Positions 28,550 to 36,517 of a stretch of DNA of 56,534 bases are shown piece by piece. Each line of letters starts with the position of its first letter. Position 1 is the first letter of the stretch. Origin of the DNA: Thermoplasmatota archaeon (GTDB lineage: Archaea > Thermoplasmatota > Thermoplasmata > Lutacidiplasmatales > JAMCUS01); contig JAMCUS010000021.1 of assembly GCA_023379385.1 (NCBI GenBank), positions 1 through 56,534 of the forward strand, given 5' to 3'. The notes under the pieces are model-generated. The model did not search any database, was not told where the DNA came from, and was given only the letters and a program-made list of their open reading frames with translations. Both the position numbers and the translations under genes were made by a program.

Positions 28550-28699
28550 ACCCCTAACGGTAATATATAGCCATTGTTCTTTGATTATTGCCTCGTTTCT
28601 TATTGTTTCGGTTTATATTCAATACTGTTTTTACATGTATCCACATGCATTGCATTCAGATACTGAAAAATGGTTATTTGGCAAAGTTATTTTGATAAA

Positions 28700-28750
28700 T
28701 GTTTCCTATAAGGAACAAAATTTAAATATAAATGTTTCCTATAAGAAACA
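28700..28750 (+). promoter_or_regulatory. Promoter with TATA box between two palindromic operators
   Basis: TGTTTCC-TATAA-GGAACA (28700-28717) and TGTTTCC-TATAA-GAAACA (28733-28750) are near-identical palindromes with 33-bp periodicity, about three helical turns. TTTAAATATA (28721-28730) lies between them, centred about 26 nt before the GTG at 28752. A dimeric repressor bound to both would cover TATA and the start. Autoregulation by the downstream ATPase or a small partner is a reasonable inference. Confidence 0.7.
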
Positions 28751-28751
28751 T

Positions 28752-30056
28752 GTGGTAGACATCAGAAGTTTACGGGAGGTGGTTGCAGAATCACTTTCAG
28801 CATCTATTCCAGATGCATTTGATAGAGATATTGATGTAAACATAAAATTAAACAAAGTAATTGTAATTGCGGGTATGAGAAGATGCGGAAAGACATACGA
28901 ACTTTATAATATTATGAATAAACTCATGCAGATGGGTGTAAGCAGAGACAATTTATTATATATAAATTTTGAAGATGAACGATTAAGAGGCCTAAATATA
29001 AAACAGCTTAACGATATAATTCACCTGTACCATGAATTGGCAAATCCTTCCAAAAATCAGATCATATATCTGTTCTTTGACGAATTACAAAATATTGATG
29101 GATGGCCTCAATGGGTTAGAAGGTTGTATGACAGTAACCTCTATAGATTATTTATAACGGGTTCTTCATCAAAATTATTGAGCTATGAAATAGCAACTGC
29201 GTTAGCAGGTAGAAACGTTACTTATAATATCTATCCATATTCTCTCAAAGAATTTTTAAATGCAAAAAATGTAAAAACATCTAAAAAAGAGAAATACTCC
29301 AGCATAGGCAATTTCAATAAATATATATCTGAATATATTAAGCTGGGCGGATTTCCAGAAGTCTCCATGATATTGAGCATAAATGATAAAATACGGGTTT
29401 TATCATCCTATTACGACGCTATTGTCTACAGGGATGTGATTGATAGATACAAGGTAAGGAATGTAAATGCACTTTCGATGACCTTCAGGTACGCCATAAC
29501 CACGTATGCAAAAGAGTTCAGTTCCACAAAAACATACAATTACTTCAAAAGTACAGGCATTGATATAAGCAAAAAAACAATAAATTCATTTATTAAATAT
29601 GGTGAGTCGGTATTCTTATATTATCTGTTATATAAATTTTCTAAAAGCTTTAAAAAGAGCTATCAGTCAAGAAAGAAGATATACATAACAGATCCGGGCC
29701 TGTTAATGCTATACGAGAAAGGAGAGGATTCCGGAAGATTGTTAGAAAATGCTGTATGCATAGAATTATTAAGGCGTAAAGAGAAAGACCCTCTTTTAGA
29801 TATATATTATCTGAAAGAGGACTATGGCGAGGTTGATTTTGTGATCACTAAGCAGGGAACGGTCAGAGACCTTATACAGGTAACCTACGAGCTGAGTGAA
29901 AGTGATAAAAAAAGAGAGATAGAACCACTGATCTATGCATGCGAAGAGTTCAATATTAACAGTGCAAAGATTATAACCTTTGATGGAGAGGATACGATAA
30001 AGACAGATAACAAAACAATACAGATACTACCTTTTGCAGAATGGCAGTATCTTTGA
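28752..30056 (+). CDS. AAA-family ATPase with DUF4143 nuclease-like C-terminus
   Basis: 434 residues in the accessory AAA_14 plus DUF4143 family. Walker A is GMRRCGKT (about residue 36), Walker B is IYLFFDELQNI, sensor 1 is LFITGSSSKLL, then AGRNVTYNIYPYSLKEFL. The C-terminal part has YGEVDFVI...DLIQVTYE, resembling a PD-(D/E)xK core. Members are common in archaea near mobile or defence genes, with no settled function. The frame is open 57 codons farther upstream, but GTG 28752 is preferred because the TATA box is 26 nt before it and the upstream codons would run through the operator palindromes. It stands alone at the edge of the transposon-rich region. Confidence 0.82.
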   Translation: MVDIRSLREVVAESLSASIPDAFDRDIDVNIKLNKVIVIAGMRRCGKTYELYNIMNKLMQMGVSRDNLLYINFEDERLRGLNIKQLNDIIHLYHELANPSKNQIIYLFFDELQNIDGWPQWVRRLYDSNLYRLFITGSSSKLLSYEIATALAGRNVTYNIYPYSLKEFLNAKNVKTSKKEKYSSIGNFNKYISEYIKLGGFPEVSMILSINDKIRVLSSYYDAIVYRDVIDRYKVRNVNALSMTFRYAITTYAKEFSSTKTYNYFKSTGIDISKKTINSFIKYGESVFLYYLLYKFSKSFKKSYQSRKKIYITDPGLLMLYEKGEDSGRLLENAVCIELLRRKEKDPLLDIYYLKEDYGEVDFVITKQGTVRDLIQVTYELSESDKKREIEPLIYACEEFNINSAKIITFDGEDTIKTDNKTIQILPFAEWQYL

Positions 30057-30131
30057 TAGATTCTGTACGGCAGTGCATTTATGCTTCAACAGTTAAAACG
30101 GAACCTTAGGCACTGTAATTAAATAACCTAA

Positions 30132-30339
30132 TCATATAACGTTTGGACTGATCGTGTAATTCCGTTCCCCGTGAAATTTGTCTCTTTTTATGTTGATTTT
30201 AGAAAGTTCCTCATCGGTCACCACTATCCCCTTTTCATAGATCCCCTTATCCAGTTCGCACTTAACTGTCATGCCTTTTTCCGTTCTTGTATTGGCTATG
30301 AGATTCACCACAACCTGGATGGTCCGGACCATCTTCATA
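30132..30339 (-). pseudogene. C-terminal remnant of an ISAzo13-type (Rhodopirellula-type) DDE transposase
   Basis: The minus-strand frame encodes VVNLIANTRTEKGMTVKCEL, then LDKGIYEKG, INIKRDKFHGERNYTI and a stop. This matches the well-conserved C-terminus of ISAzo13-family transposases (xLI..T.T..GL.V...LD...Y..G......INI.rd.FHGeWNYtI). About 65 residues remain of a protein usually near 400. Similarity ends at the TTGGACA left end of the IS3-type element (30340), so that insertion or a linked deletion removed the rest. The frame continues into the IS as junk. Confidence 0.7.
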
Positions 30340-30408
30340 TTGGACAATATAGTATGGGAATATATATTAATAATGAAATACAATAAATGGGGGTCTGGGG
30401 GGAATTCA

Positions 30409-30678
30409 ATGAAAAATCATACAATTGATGAAAAATACAATGCAGTAATGTAACTACTACTGGGCGGTTCTCCTACAGAGATCTGTAGAAGATACTCTGT
30501 ATCTTCATCCCAACTTTATAGATGTAAAGATAAGTTCATAGAAGGCGGTAAACATGGTCTCAGTCAGGGTGTAAGAAACGAATATGAACATGAAATGGCA
30601 CAGATGAAATCCATAATAGGTGATCTTACCATTGCTAACGAGCTTTTAAAAAAAAATCTACGGAGGAGGATAAAATGA
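30409..30678 (+). pseudogene. IS3-family OrfA (helix-turn-helix) with premature stop
   Basis: From the ATG at 30409 the frame reads MKNHTIDEKYNAVM, then TAA at 30451-30453. It continues in the same frame with LLLGGSPTEICRRYSVSSSQ and LYRCKDKFIEGG, a typical OrfA helix-turn-helix, followed by a coil ending LLKKN. The TGA at 30676-30678 overlaps the ATG of orfB. A run of nine A before the end is the probable frameshift site. One nonsense mutation appears to be the only damage, so loss may be recent. Confidence 0.72.
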
Positions 30679-31622
30679 TTCTTTGCCGTATGTTAATCTC
30701 CAGGGGCTTTGGTGTTAAGAAAGCATCTGTTTTATCAGGAGTTCCAAAAAGTACATACTATAACCGGCTATTAATAAAGGAGATGGAGTCCGGAAGATAT
30801 ATACCAGAAAAGGACGTTAAAAAGATAGTGGAGCTATGCTCCATAAGAACTACGTATGGATACAGGAGAATATGGGCACTTCTAAGAAGAGATGGAATTA
30901 ATCATAATCCAAAGACAGTATTGAGAATTATGAAAGGATACAATCTTACACTGAAAAAGAACGTTCATAAAGGTAGACAGAAAAGAGAGAAATTGTACAG
31001 AGCAAGAGGGCCTGAACAATTATGGGAAGCAGATATAACATACATACCCACGGTTGAAGAAGGTATGACCTATCTATTCAACGTAAAAGACTGTTTTACA
31101 AAGAAGTGGGTTGGGTATGAATATTCCAGAACGTGTAATAGAAGAGATGCAATAAAAAGCATAGAGAATGCGATAAAAGAATATGTAGGCGTGAAGGTAA
31201 CAGGAATAGTACTGAGAACAGACAACGGAACACAATATACATCAAAAATGTTCAAAGGGGGTGTGAAAGCGCTTGGATTTAAACAAGAGTATATAGAGAA
31301 AAATACGCCTGAAGATAATGGAGATATAGAATCATTTCATAATCCCATTAAAAGGGACTACATATGGACAAATGAGTTCAGAACATATGAGGAGGTGAAT
31401 AGAGCAATAAAAGAGGCATACAAGGATTACAACGAAGAGAGACCACATTCTACGATAGAATATATGAGTCCAAATGAATTTATAGAAAGATGGAACGTGG
31501 ATGAAAACTTTAGAGAAAGGTATTTGAATAGTCTGGATAAGAAAAGAGAAAGGAGGATGAAACGAATGGAAAAAAGATATAAAGCAACAAAAGATAGGGA
31601 AGAGGTGAGAATAAATGTATAA
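30675..31622 (+). CDS. IS3-family transposase OrfB (integrase core, DDE)
   Basis: 315 residues: an HTH_21-like N-terminal part (SIRTTYGYRRIWALLRRDG) and an rve integrase core. The DDE residues are seen as WEADITYIP, LRTDNGTQYTS and the Glu of DIESFHNPIKRDYIW. The end (ERPHSTIEYMSPNEF) is typical, followed by a Lys/Arg-rich tail. The frame is intact, but production of the OrfAB fusion is blocked by the orfA stop. It could act only with orfA supplied by another copy. Confidence 0.88.
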   Translation: MILCRMLISRGFGVKKASVLSGVPKSTYYNRLLIKEMESGRYIPEKDVKKIVELCSIRTTYGYRRIWALLRRDGINHNPKTVLRIMKGYNLTLKKNVHKGRQKREKLYRARGPEQLWEADITYIPTVEEGMTYLFNVKDCFTKKWVGYEYSRTCNRRDAIKSIENAIKEYVGVKVTGIVLRTDNGTQYTSKMFKGGVKALGFKQEYIEKNTPEDNGDIESFHNPIKRDYIWTNEFRTYEEVNRAIKEAYKDYNEERPHSTIEYMSPNEFIERWNVDENFRERYLNSLDKKRERRMKRMEKRYKATKDREEVRINV

Positions 31623-31671
31623 TAAAAAATCTCAAAAAGTGTCCAACAATAGATGGGGCAGATCATAAATA

Positions 31672-31800
31672 ATGTCAATTGGTCCTGAGAAAAGGAAAGA
31701 ATTGAAAATAAACAAGTCTACGTTGTGGTATGAACAGAAAAAGATTAAAGAAGGTAAGACAATAAAGATGTATAATAAAACAAGGGGGAGGATAGAATGA
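31672..31800 (+). pseudogene. Short C-terminal protein fragment, possibly of Cas1
   Basis: A 42-codon frame reads KRKELKINKSTLWYEQKKI, then KEGKTIKMYNKTRGRIE. The pattern 'kr..lgI.KSTLwY.kk...eGK..k.Y.K...ri' resembles the C-terminal tail of many archaeal Cas1 proteins. It begins 25 nt after the right end of the IS3 element, so the missing upstream part may have been lost with that insertion. GGGGGAGG precedes the next ATG, which overlaps this stop as ATGA. No CRISPR repeat array or other cas gene is present in the window. The Cas1 call is tentative. Confidence 0.35.
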
Positions 31801-32193
31801 ATATTGATGATAGATTAATAAAAGGTCTACATTCTGATAATGAAAAGGATCGTAGTGTTGCATGGGATAAAGTTGACATGTTTATAGATAAAGGAATAAT
31901 AGCAAAAAAAGATATAAAAAAATAGCGTTAATACACTACGTAAGGCACAACGATAACAAGTTTGGTTATGACAATGAAGGGATACCCATAGGAAACACAT
32001 AAATGCTGAAAGGATAAGATATATTGGAAAGGAAACGAACAATCTTGACGAAACCTTGATTACAGCTATTGAAGAGGATGACTATATCGAATATGATAAC
32101 GTTAGGGAATTCTATGACTGGATTTTATCATTGAAGCCAAAGGATGTCAGAGATAAGGGAATATCTGACCTGAGTTTGGACATGGTAAAATAA
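31797..32193 (+). pseudogene. Decayed gene of unknown function with two frameshifts
   Basis: The first frame reads MNIDDRLIKGLHSDNEKD through to a TAG near 31923. One frame over, it continues IALIHYVRHNDNKFGYDNEG and IPIGNT. After a second shift near 31996 it continues HINAERIRYIGKE through to SLDLMVK-like DLSLDMVK and TAA at 32191. The three pieces join into one plausible acidic protein of ~130 residues. The start, AWDKVDMFIDKGI, looks HEAT-like. The shared ATGA junction and a strong upstream GGGGGAGG suggest it was cotranscribed with the preceding gene. Function not recognised. Confidence 0.55.
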
Positions 32194-32217
32194 ATCCCTA
32201 ATGAATTGAGCGTGAGC

Positions 32218-34004
32218 ATTTGTAGTATTACCTTTTTGAAAATCATTTTCACTATGCATTGCTCCATAATAAATTATTTATAGTAGTATTATTATTACTT
32301 ATCCATGACCTTTATTTGGGGGTTGAAAAAACCAAATGGTACTGTTCACTACTACCTCAGAAAAACTGAACGTGTCAATGGCAAGCCTAAGGTTACCATG
32401 AATATTTATTTGGGTACCGCTGATAAAATACTTGATATTATTAATGCGAATAGAAATATTCCCGAGGGCTTTGATCTTATCTCGTTCCAATTCGGTACTG
32501 TTGCTTCCATTTCAATGGTGAATGAAGAGATCGGATTCACCAGGATTGTAGAAGAGGTAACAGGTAGCAGTAAAACAGCAAATGCATTACTGGCATACAT
32601 CTGCGGTCGTTCTGAAGAACCCTTATCAAAAAATGGAATGGGCAGGTGGTCTGAACGCTCTGCACTTCCACTGTTGATGTCTGATATACCCTCACTCTCC
32701 ACCAGAAGCTACATACGGCACATGGATAAATTGACTCCTGAAGATATTGAGCAGATATCCTTCAGGATAGCAGAGAGGCTCATTGAGATGGGACATAAAC
32801 CATCCATTATATTTTTTGATACAACCAACTTCAGCACGGAACAGCAACCTCACGGAGAGTTGGATAGAGCACTTCCCACCGCAGGTAACGCCAGGGATGG
32901 TAACAGACAGGCAAAGCTGGTTGGTCTTGCAACTGCAACAACAGACAGGTACATACCTATCATACATGAAGTGTACGCAGGCAAAGAGAATGATGCGAAG
33001 TATTTTCAGAATTCTGTGTCATCAATGGTGAATACACTTACGAAACTTGGTATGAAATGTGAAGAGCTCTGTTTTGTATTTGATAGAGGAATGAATTCAA
33101 AAGAGGGCTGGGAGGCAATGACCTCCTCGGAAGTTCATTTCATAAGTTCGTTGAAGAGGAATCAGGCAGTAAAACTACTGGATAAGACGCTTTCCGAATA
33201 CAGAGAGACCTACAGAACAAAGAGTGGAGAGGTGATATACACAATACGGGAGGATAAAATAGTGATGGGAGTGAATGGAGTAGCAGTAGTTGCGTACAAC
33301 GTGTCAGGGGAGAAGAAGCAGATCATTGATTACGAGAATGCAAAGAGACGATTTATAAAAGGGTGTGAGGAAATAGCAAGATCAATGAATGCGAACCGTA
33401 GAGGCAGGCCATCATCAATAGAGAGTATTAACAGGAGGGTGATAGCACTGATACCGGAGAAGTGGAGGATTCTGTTCCGGTATCATGCAGGAAACACGAT
33501 AGAGAGCAGTGCTGCCGGAGATAATGGAGTGAAATTAACATACTGGATAGATAAGGAAGCCGAGAAAGAGAAGAGGAGTGGATTTGGGAAGACAGTAATA
33601 TTCACAGACAGGAAAGATTGGAGTAATGAAAGGATCGTTAGAACCTATTTTGCGAGGAGTGGAATGGAAGAGGATTACCACATACTGAAAGATGTACTTC
33701 TCTTTCCGGTAATGCCAATATACCACAGGCTTGATAAACGGATCAGAGCACACATGTTCATGTGTGTGATGGGACTGCTGTTTTACAGATACATACAGTG
33801 GAAAATAGAGGTGGTTAGAGGAGAGAGCATGCCAATGGGCAGAATGGTATCGATACTGAAACGGATAAGACTGGGAGGATTAATAGAAAATGATAACGAT
33901 GTCAGATTCAAACTGGAGAGAATGGGGGCGGAAGAAAAGGAGATAGTTAAAATACTTAAGATAGATTCCCTGGTTCCGAATTAATTTTAATTAATACTAC
34001 AAAT
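32218..34004 (+). mobile_element. IS1634-type (IS4 group) insertion sequence
   Basis: A single transposase gene lies between perfect 13-bp inverted ends, ATTTGTAGTATTA (32218-32230) and TAATACTACAAAT (33992-34004). The total of about 1.8 kb fits the group. The gene is intact, and the end-to-gene spacing is short (75 bp upstream, 20 bp including the right repeat downstream). No clear target duplication is seen beside the repeats. It landed among already decayed genes. This is probably the youngest mobile element in the window and could be active. Confidence 0.85.
32305..33984 (+). CDS. IS1634-family transposase (DDE)
   Basis: 559 residues. The N-terminal region has the family's opening (YYLRKTERVNGKPKVTMNIYLG). 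The catalytic core holds the first Asp in IIFFDTTNFS, the second in CFVFDRGMNS, and the Glu in RSGMEEDYHILKD near residue 455, followed by RIRAHMFMCVMGLLFYR, a usual C-terminal mark. The DDE spacing with a long insertion before the Glu is normal for IS1634. It is full length without stops. Possible starts cluster at 32305, 75 bp from the left inverted repeat. Confidence 0.9.
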   Translation: MTFIWGLKKPNGTVHYYLRKTERVNGKPKVTMNIYLGTADKILDIINANRNIPEGFDLISFQFGTVASISMVNEEIGFTRIVEEVTGSSKTANALLAYICGRSEEPLSKNGMGRWSERSALPLLMSDIPSLSTRSYIRHMDKLTPEDIEQISFRIAERLIEMGHKPSIIFFDTTNFSTEQQPHGELDRALPTAGNARDGNRQAKLVGLATATTDRYIPIIHEVYAGKENDAKYFQNSVSSMVNTLTKLGMKCEELCFVFDRGMNSKEGWEAMTSSEVHFISSLKRNQAVKLLDKTLSEYRETYRTKSGEVIYTIREDKIVMGVNGVAVVAYNVSGEKKQIIDYENAKRRFIKGCEEIARSMNANRRGRPSSIESINRRVIALIPEKWRILFRYHAGNTIESSAAGDNGVKLTYWIDKEAEKEKRSGFGKTVIFTDRKDWSNERIVRTYFARSGMEEDYHILKDVLLFPVMPIYHRLDKRIRAHMFMCVMGLLFYRYIQWKIEVVRGESMPMGRMVSILKRIRLGGLIENDNDVRFKLERMGAEEKEIVKILKIDSLVPN

Positions 34005-34040
34005 TATCATCTATGCCAGTACGAACTATTTTTTGATTGA

Positions 34041-34250
34041 TGTCCAAACTCTGGTCAGACAAGGGATGAGGTGATGCCTCTTATACACGGGGTAAGCCTC
34101 ATCTTTGCGTATACACTGCTAGCAAAAATGGCTAGAGAATCACGGAGAATGTTTGGAGAAATAGTAAAAACAATAGGGGAGTGTTCACGGCTCCTAAAAA
34201 AGAGTAACTTTTTTAAAAAGGATTACAAATCATTTTTATTTACTGGGTAA
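34041..34250 (+). pseudogene. C-terminal fragment of an unidentified protein, likely a transposase remnant
   Basis: The frame reads CPNSGQTRDEVMPLIHGVSL, then IFAYTLLAKMARESRRMFGE and a basic end, with TAA at 34248. There is no start, and similarity-like order begins abruptly 36 nt after the right end of the IS1634 element. The HGVSLIFAY...LAKM helix resembles ends of archaeal DDE transposases, but I cannot name a family. The 307-bp stretch between the IS transposase stop and the aminotransferase holds nothing else besides the IS right end. Confidence 0.4.
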
Positions 34251-34291
34251 TATGCAAAACTATTGTAACACATTCCCATGTAGCGTAGATG

Positions 34292-35368
34292 CTACAAACC
34301 CAGACAGCCTTCGATAGCAGCCAGCCCTGCCTCTATATCCTGCCATCCCGTAATACCCATATGACCGATCCTGAATATTTTACCTTTTAACGGGCCCTGC
34401 CCACCCGAAACAACAACATTATATTTATTCAATAAGGTCTCTCTGAACCATTTATCATCAACTGATGCAGGATATTTTATTGCAGTAACAGTATTTGATG
34501 CATATTCCAGAGGTGGCAATATCTCCAAATTCCACTCCTTCACTGCGTCTCTTGTAGCTGATGCAAGCATAGCTGTTCTTTTGATTCTCTGCTCAATGCC
34601 CTCCTCCTTCACCATTCTCAGTGCCTCCCTGACTGCAAAGAAAAGAGGTACTGAAGGTGTCCATGGCGTATCGTTACCCTCTATTGACTTCAGATACTTC
34701 TTCAAACTCAGGTATATATTTCTTTCATTCAATTTATTTTCTATATTTTTTGATACTGCAACGGCAGCAATACCTGGAGGCGCAGCCAAACATTTTTGTG
34801 AACCTACAATTGTTAAATCAATACCCCATTCATCAGGCAATATTTCAATACCACCTACGGAGGTAATACCATCAACCACCGTATAGCATCCATATTTTTT
34901 TGCAATTTTCATGATTTCTTTCAACGGATTGGCAATACCACTGCTTGTTTCGTTGTGGCATACGGTTACGATATTCACATTCTTTTCCGTGATGGTCTTC
35001 TCCATCATTTCAAGATCAATTGGCTTACCCCATTCCACAGACTGTTTTATAACATTTTTAGAATATAAAGATGATACCGTGGCCATCCTTTCCCCGAAGT
35101 TTCCGTTGGTTAATGATAATACTGTATCATTATCCTTAACAAGTGATGAAATTGCCGATTCAACTCCTGCCGTTCCGGAGCCTGTTATGATAGCTACCTT
35201 TCCATCAGTTTGAAAGAAATATTTAAAAAGCTCTTCTGTCTCCTTTATAACCTCTTTGAAAAAGTCACCTCTGTGATTTATTGATGGAATCAGCATGGAT
35301 TTTATCACACGTGGATGCATCTTTACGGGGCCGGCTAATAAGAATGTGCTCGTTTCGTAATCAAACAT
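34292..35368 (-). CDS. Class V PLP aminotransferase (alanine/serine-glyoxylate or phosphoserine aminotransferase type)
   Basis: 358 residues. The start (LLAGPVKMHPRVIKSM...NHRGDFF) is that of the class V alanine-glyoxylate/serine-pyruvate branch. The PLP Asp is in TVVDGITSVGG and the PLP Lys in IVGSQKCLAAPPG. The C-terminal substrate-binding FRIGHMG is present. In several archaea this branch supplies serine or phosphoserine. The nearby cystathionine synthase, cystathionine gamma-lyase and cysS genes make a role in serine supply for cysteine synthesis plausible, though a different promoter is used and the direct link is inference. Confidence 0.85.
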   Translation of the reverse strand: MFDYETSTFLLAGPVKMHPRVIKSMLIPSINHRGDFFKEVIKETEELFKYFFQTDGKVAIITGSGTAGVESAISSLVKDNDTVLSLTNGNFGERMATVSSLYSKNVIKQSVEWGKPIDLEMMEKTITEKNVNIVTVCHNETSSGIANPLKEIMKIAKKYGCYTVVDGITSVGGIEILPDEWGIDLTIVGSQKCLAAPPGIAAVAVSKNIENKLNERNIYLSLKKYLKSIEGNDTPWTPSVPLFFAVREALRMVKEEGIEQRIKRTAMLASATRDAVKEWNLEILPPLEYASNTVTAIKYPASVDDKWFRETLLNKYNVVVSGGQGPLKGKIFRIGHMGITGWQDIEAGLAAIEGCLGL

Positions 35369-35556
35369 TTACTCACCTTGCATGGTAATTGCGTTTGTAA
35401 TATATGAATATTACAACCGGGTAGGTTTCAACAATTCCAGAATTTTAAGGTAAACGCTGTTTTTATATTAAAACTGTTTATAAAAAAGACTCTAGGTATG
35501 CATGACTCAATATTTACAAAGGGTTAAATAAGAGAACTACCACTTTATATTATTAG

Positions 35557-35578
35557 TTATTATCAAAATTGATAATAA
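35557..35578 (+). promoter_or_regulatory. Perfect 22-bp palindromic operator at the start site of the exported protein gene
   Basis: TTATTATCAA and TTGATAATAA form perfect 10-bp arms around AA. A TATA element (TTTATATT, about 35544-35551) lies immediately upstream, so the palindrome covers the expected transcription start. It is followed by AGGTGA (35580-35585) and the ATG at 35593. Repression by a dimeric regulator is likely. The regulator is unknown. Confidence 0.65.
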
Positions 35579-35592
35579 CAGGTGAAAATAAT

Positions 35593-36369
35593 ATGAAAAT
35601 GAGTATATTTGGAAAGGGTAGAAAGAAATGGTTGACAATTGCAACGATGCTATTGACTATACTGCTGCCTGCAACGGTTGTAGCTACGGTAATCATACAG
35701 TACCAGATAAATGGTATTGTCAGTTCGGCACCCTCACCCGTGATATTTGCAAATGGTGAGAACTACGCCAATATCAGTGCATTGGGCTTTGGAAATAATG
35801 CATACAATACTCCACATACCAGTGCAAAGATACTCATCAACGGTACTGCCGGTGCGTATGGTACCTATCTTGCAGATGAGTTAAACGTTACTCAAAATGG
35901 AATAGCAACTAAAAATACCTGGAATGTGAGCTTTGTTGAACCTGCTAAGTTAGTAACGACAACCGGTGTAGTGGATGCTTTTGCATTTATTGCAGAAAAT
36001 GCTACGGTAAGTGGTGTATCTGATGTTTCAGTTGCTAGTGGTGGTGCAGGCACCGTTAATGCATGGAATATTTTTGTTCCAACGTATACAGATAAACTTG
36101 GTCCATATCCTGCTGCAGGTGTAGCTGCTACTGATGGTTATGCGAATGTAGAGGTTCTTAACCTGACAAATGGTGCAATATCAACGATATCAACACTTAC
36201 TACTCATGCTGCGGGGATTGGTGCCTATGTTACCTATTTTAGTTTTGTAACTGGAAAATTACCGTCCTCTTTCCTATCAATTACTTTCGTGATGGTTATC
36301 TCATCTGGCGCTGCAACACCTCTTGCCACTTCTGGAACATTTACACTAACTATGACTGTTACCAGTTAA
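35593..36369 (+). CDS. Exported Ala/Thr/Val-rich protein, possibly surface or filament subunit
   Basis: 258 residues. A basic start (GKGRKKW) and a hydrophobic segment (LTIATMLLTILLPATVVATVII) form a signal or anchor. The rest is a predicted beta-rich, Cys-free, Gly/Ala/Thr/Val-rich ectodomain with a few N-x-S/T sequons, ending in TFTLTMTVTS. The ATG at 35593 is chosen for AGGTGA 7 nt before it. No family is recognised. The composition and a terminal beta-strand recall secreted matrix or filament subunits, which is a guess. The gene is monocistronic under a palindromic operator and convergent with cysS. Confidence 0.65.
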   Translation: MKMSIFGKGRKKWLTIATMLLTILLPATVVATVIIQYQINGIVSSAPSPVIFANGENYANISALGFGNNAYNTPHTSAKILINGTAGAYGTYLADELNVTQNGIATKNTWNVSFVEPAKLVTTTGVVDAFAFIAENATVSGVSDVSVASGGAGTVNAWNIFVPTYTDKLGPYPAAGVAATDGYANVEVLNLTNGAISTISTLTTHAAGIGAYVTYFSFVTGKLPSSFLSITFVMVISSGAATPLATSGTFTLTMTVTS

Positions 36370-36388
36370 AGTAGCTGATGAAATACTC

Positions 36389-36420
36389 AAAACCTTTTTT
36401 TCAACCTTTTAGCTTTTCTA
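36389..36420 (+). terminator. T-rich terminator after the exported protein gene
   Basis: Within 50 nt after the stop are runs CCTTTTTTT, CCTTTT and GCTTTTC on the plus strand without a hairpin, the form archaeal intrinsic terminators usually take. The region separates convergent genes. Confidence 0.4.
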
Positions 36421-36517
36421 TATTTGTATTTAATGTCTTCACACTATACATAAATGTATTATACAGAACCCACCGTTTTCCCCGTCATTGTTTATTTATT
36501 TTTTAAAAAATTAAATC

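Larger units (their letters stand above)
30340..31646 (+). mobile_element. IS3-family insertion sequence (IS150-like), probably inactive
   Basis: The element spans orfA and orfB of an IS3-type transposase. Short inverted ends TTGGACA (30340-30346) and TGTCCAA (31640-31646) bound it, the left one exactly where the ISAzo13 remnant stops. No target duplication is obvious. orfA and orfB overlap by ATGA with an A9 run just before, the usual arrangement for programmed -1 frameshifting. orfA has an internal stop, so the fused transposase cannot be made from this copy. Confidence 0.7.

Noticed and set aside
28581-28751. 57 extra codons open before the AAA/DUF4143 ATPase start
   Set aside because: They cross both operator palindromes and the TATA box, encode no family sequence, and the GTG at 28752 is 26 nt from TATA.
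31647-32300. CRISPR array near the possible cas1 tail
   Set aside because: No regularly spaced repeats of 20-40 bp are visible here or elsewhere in the window.
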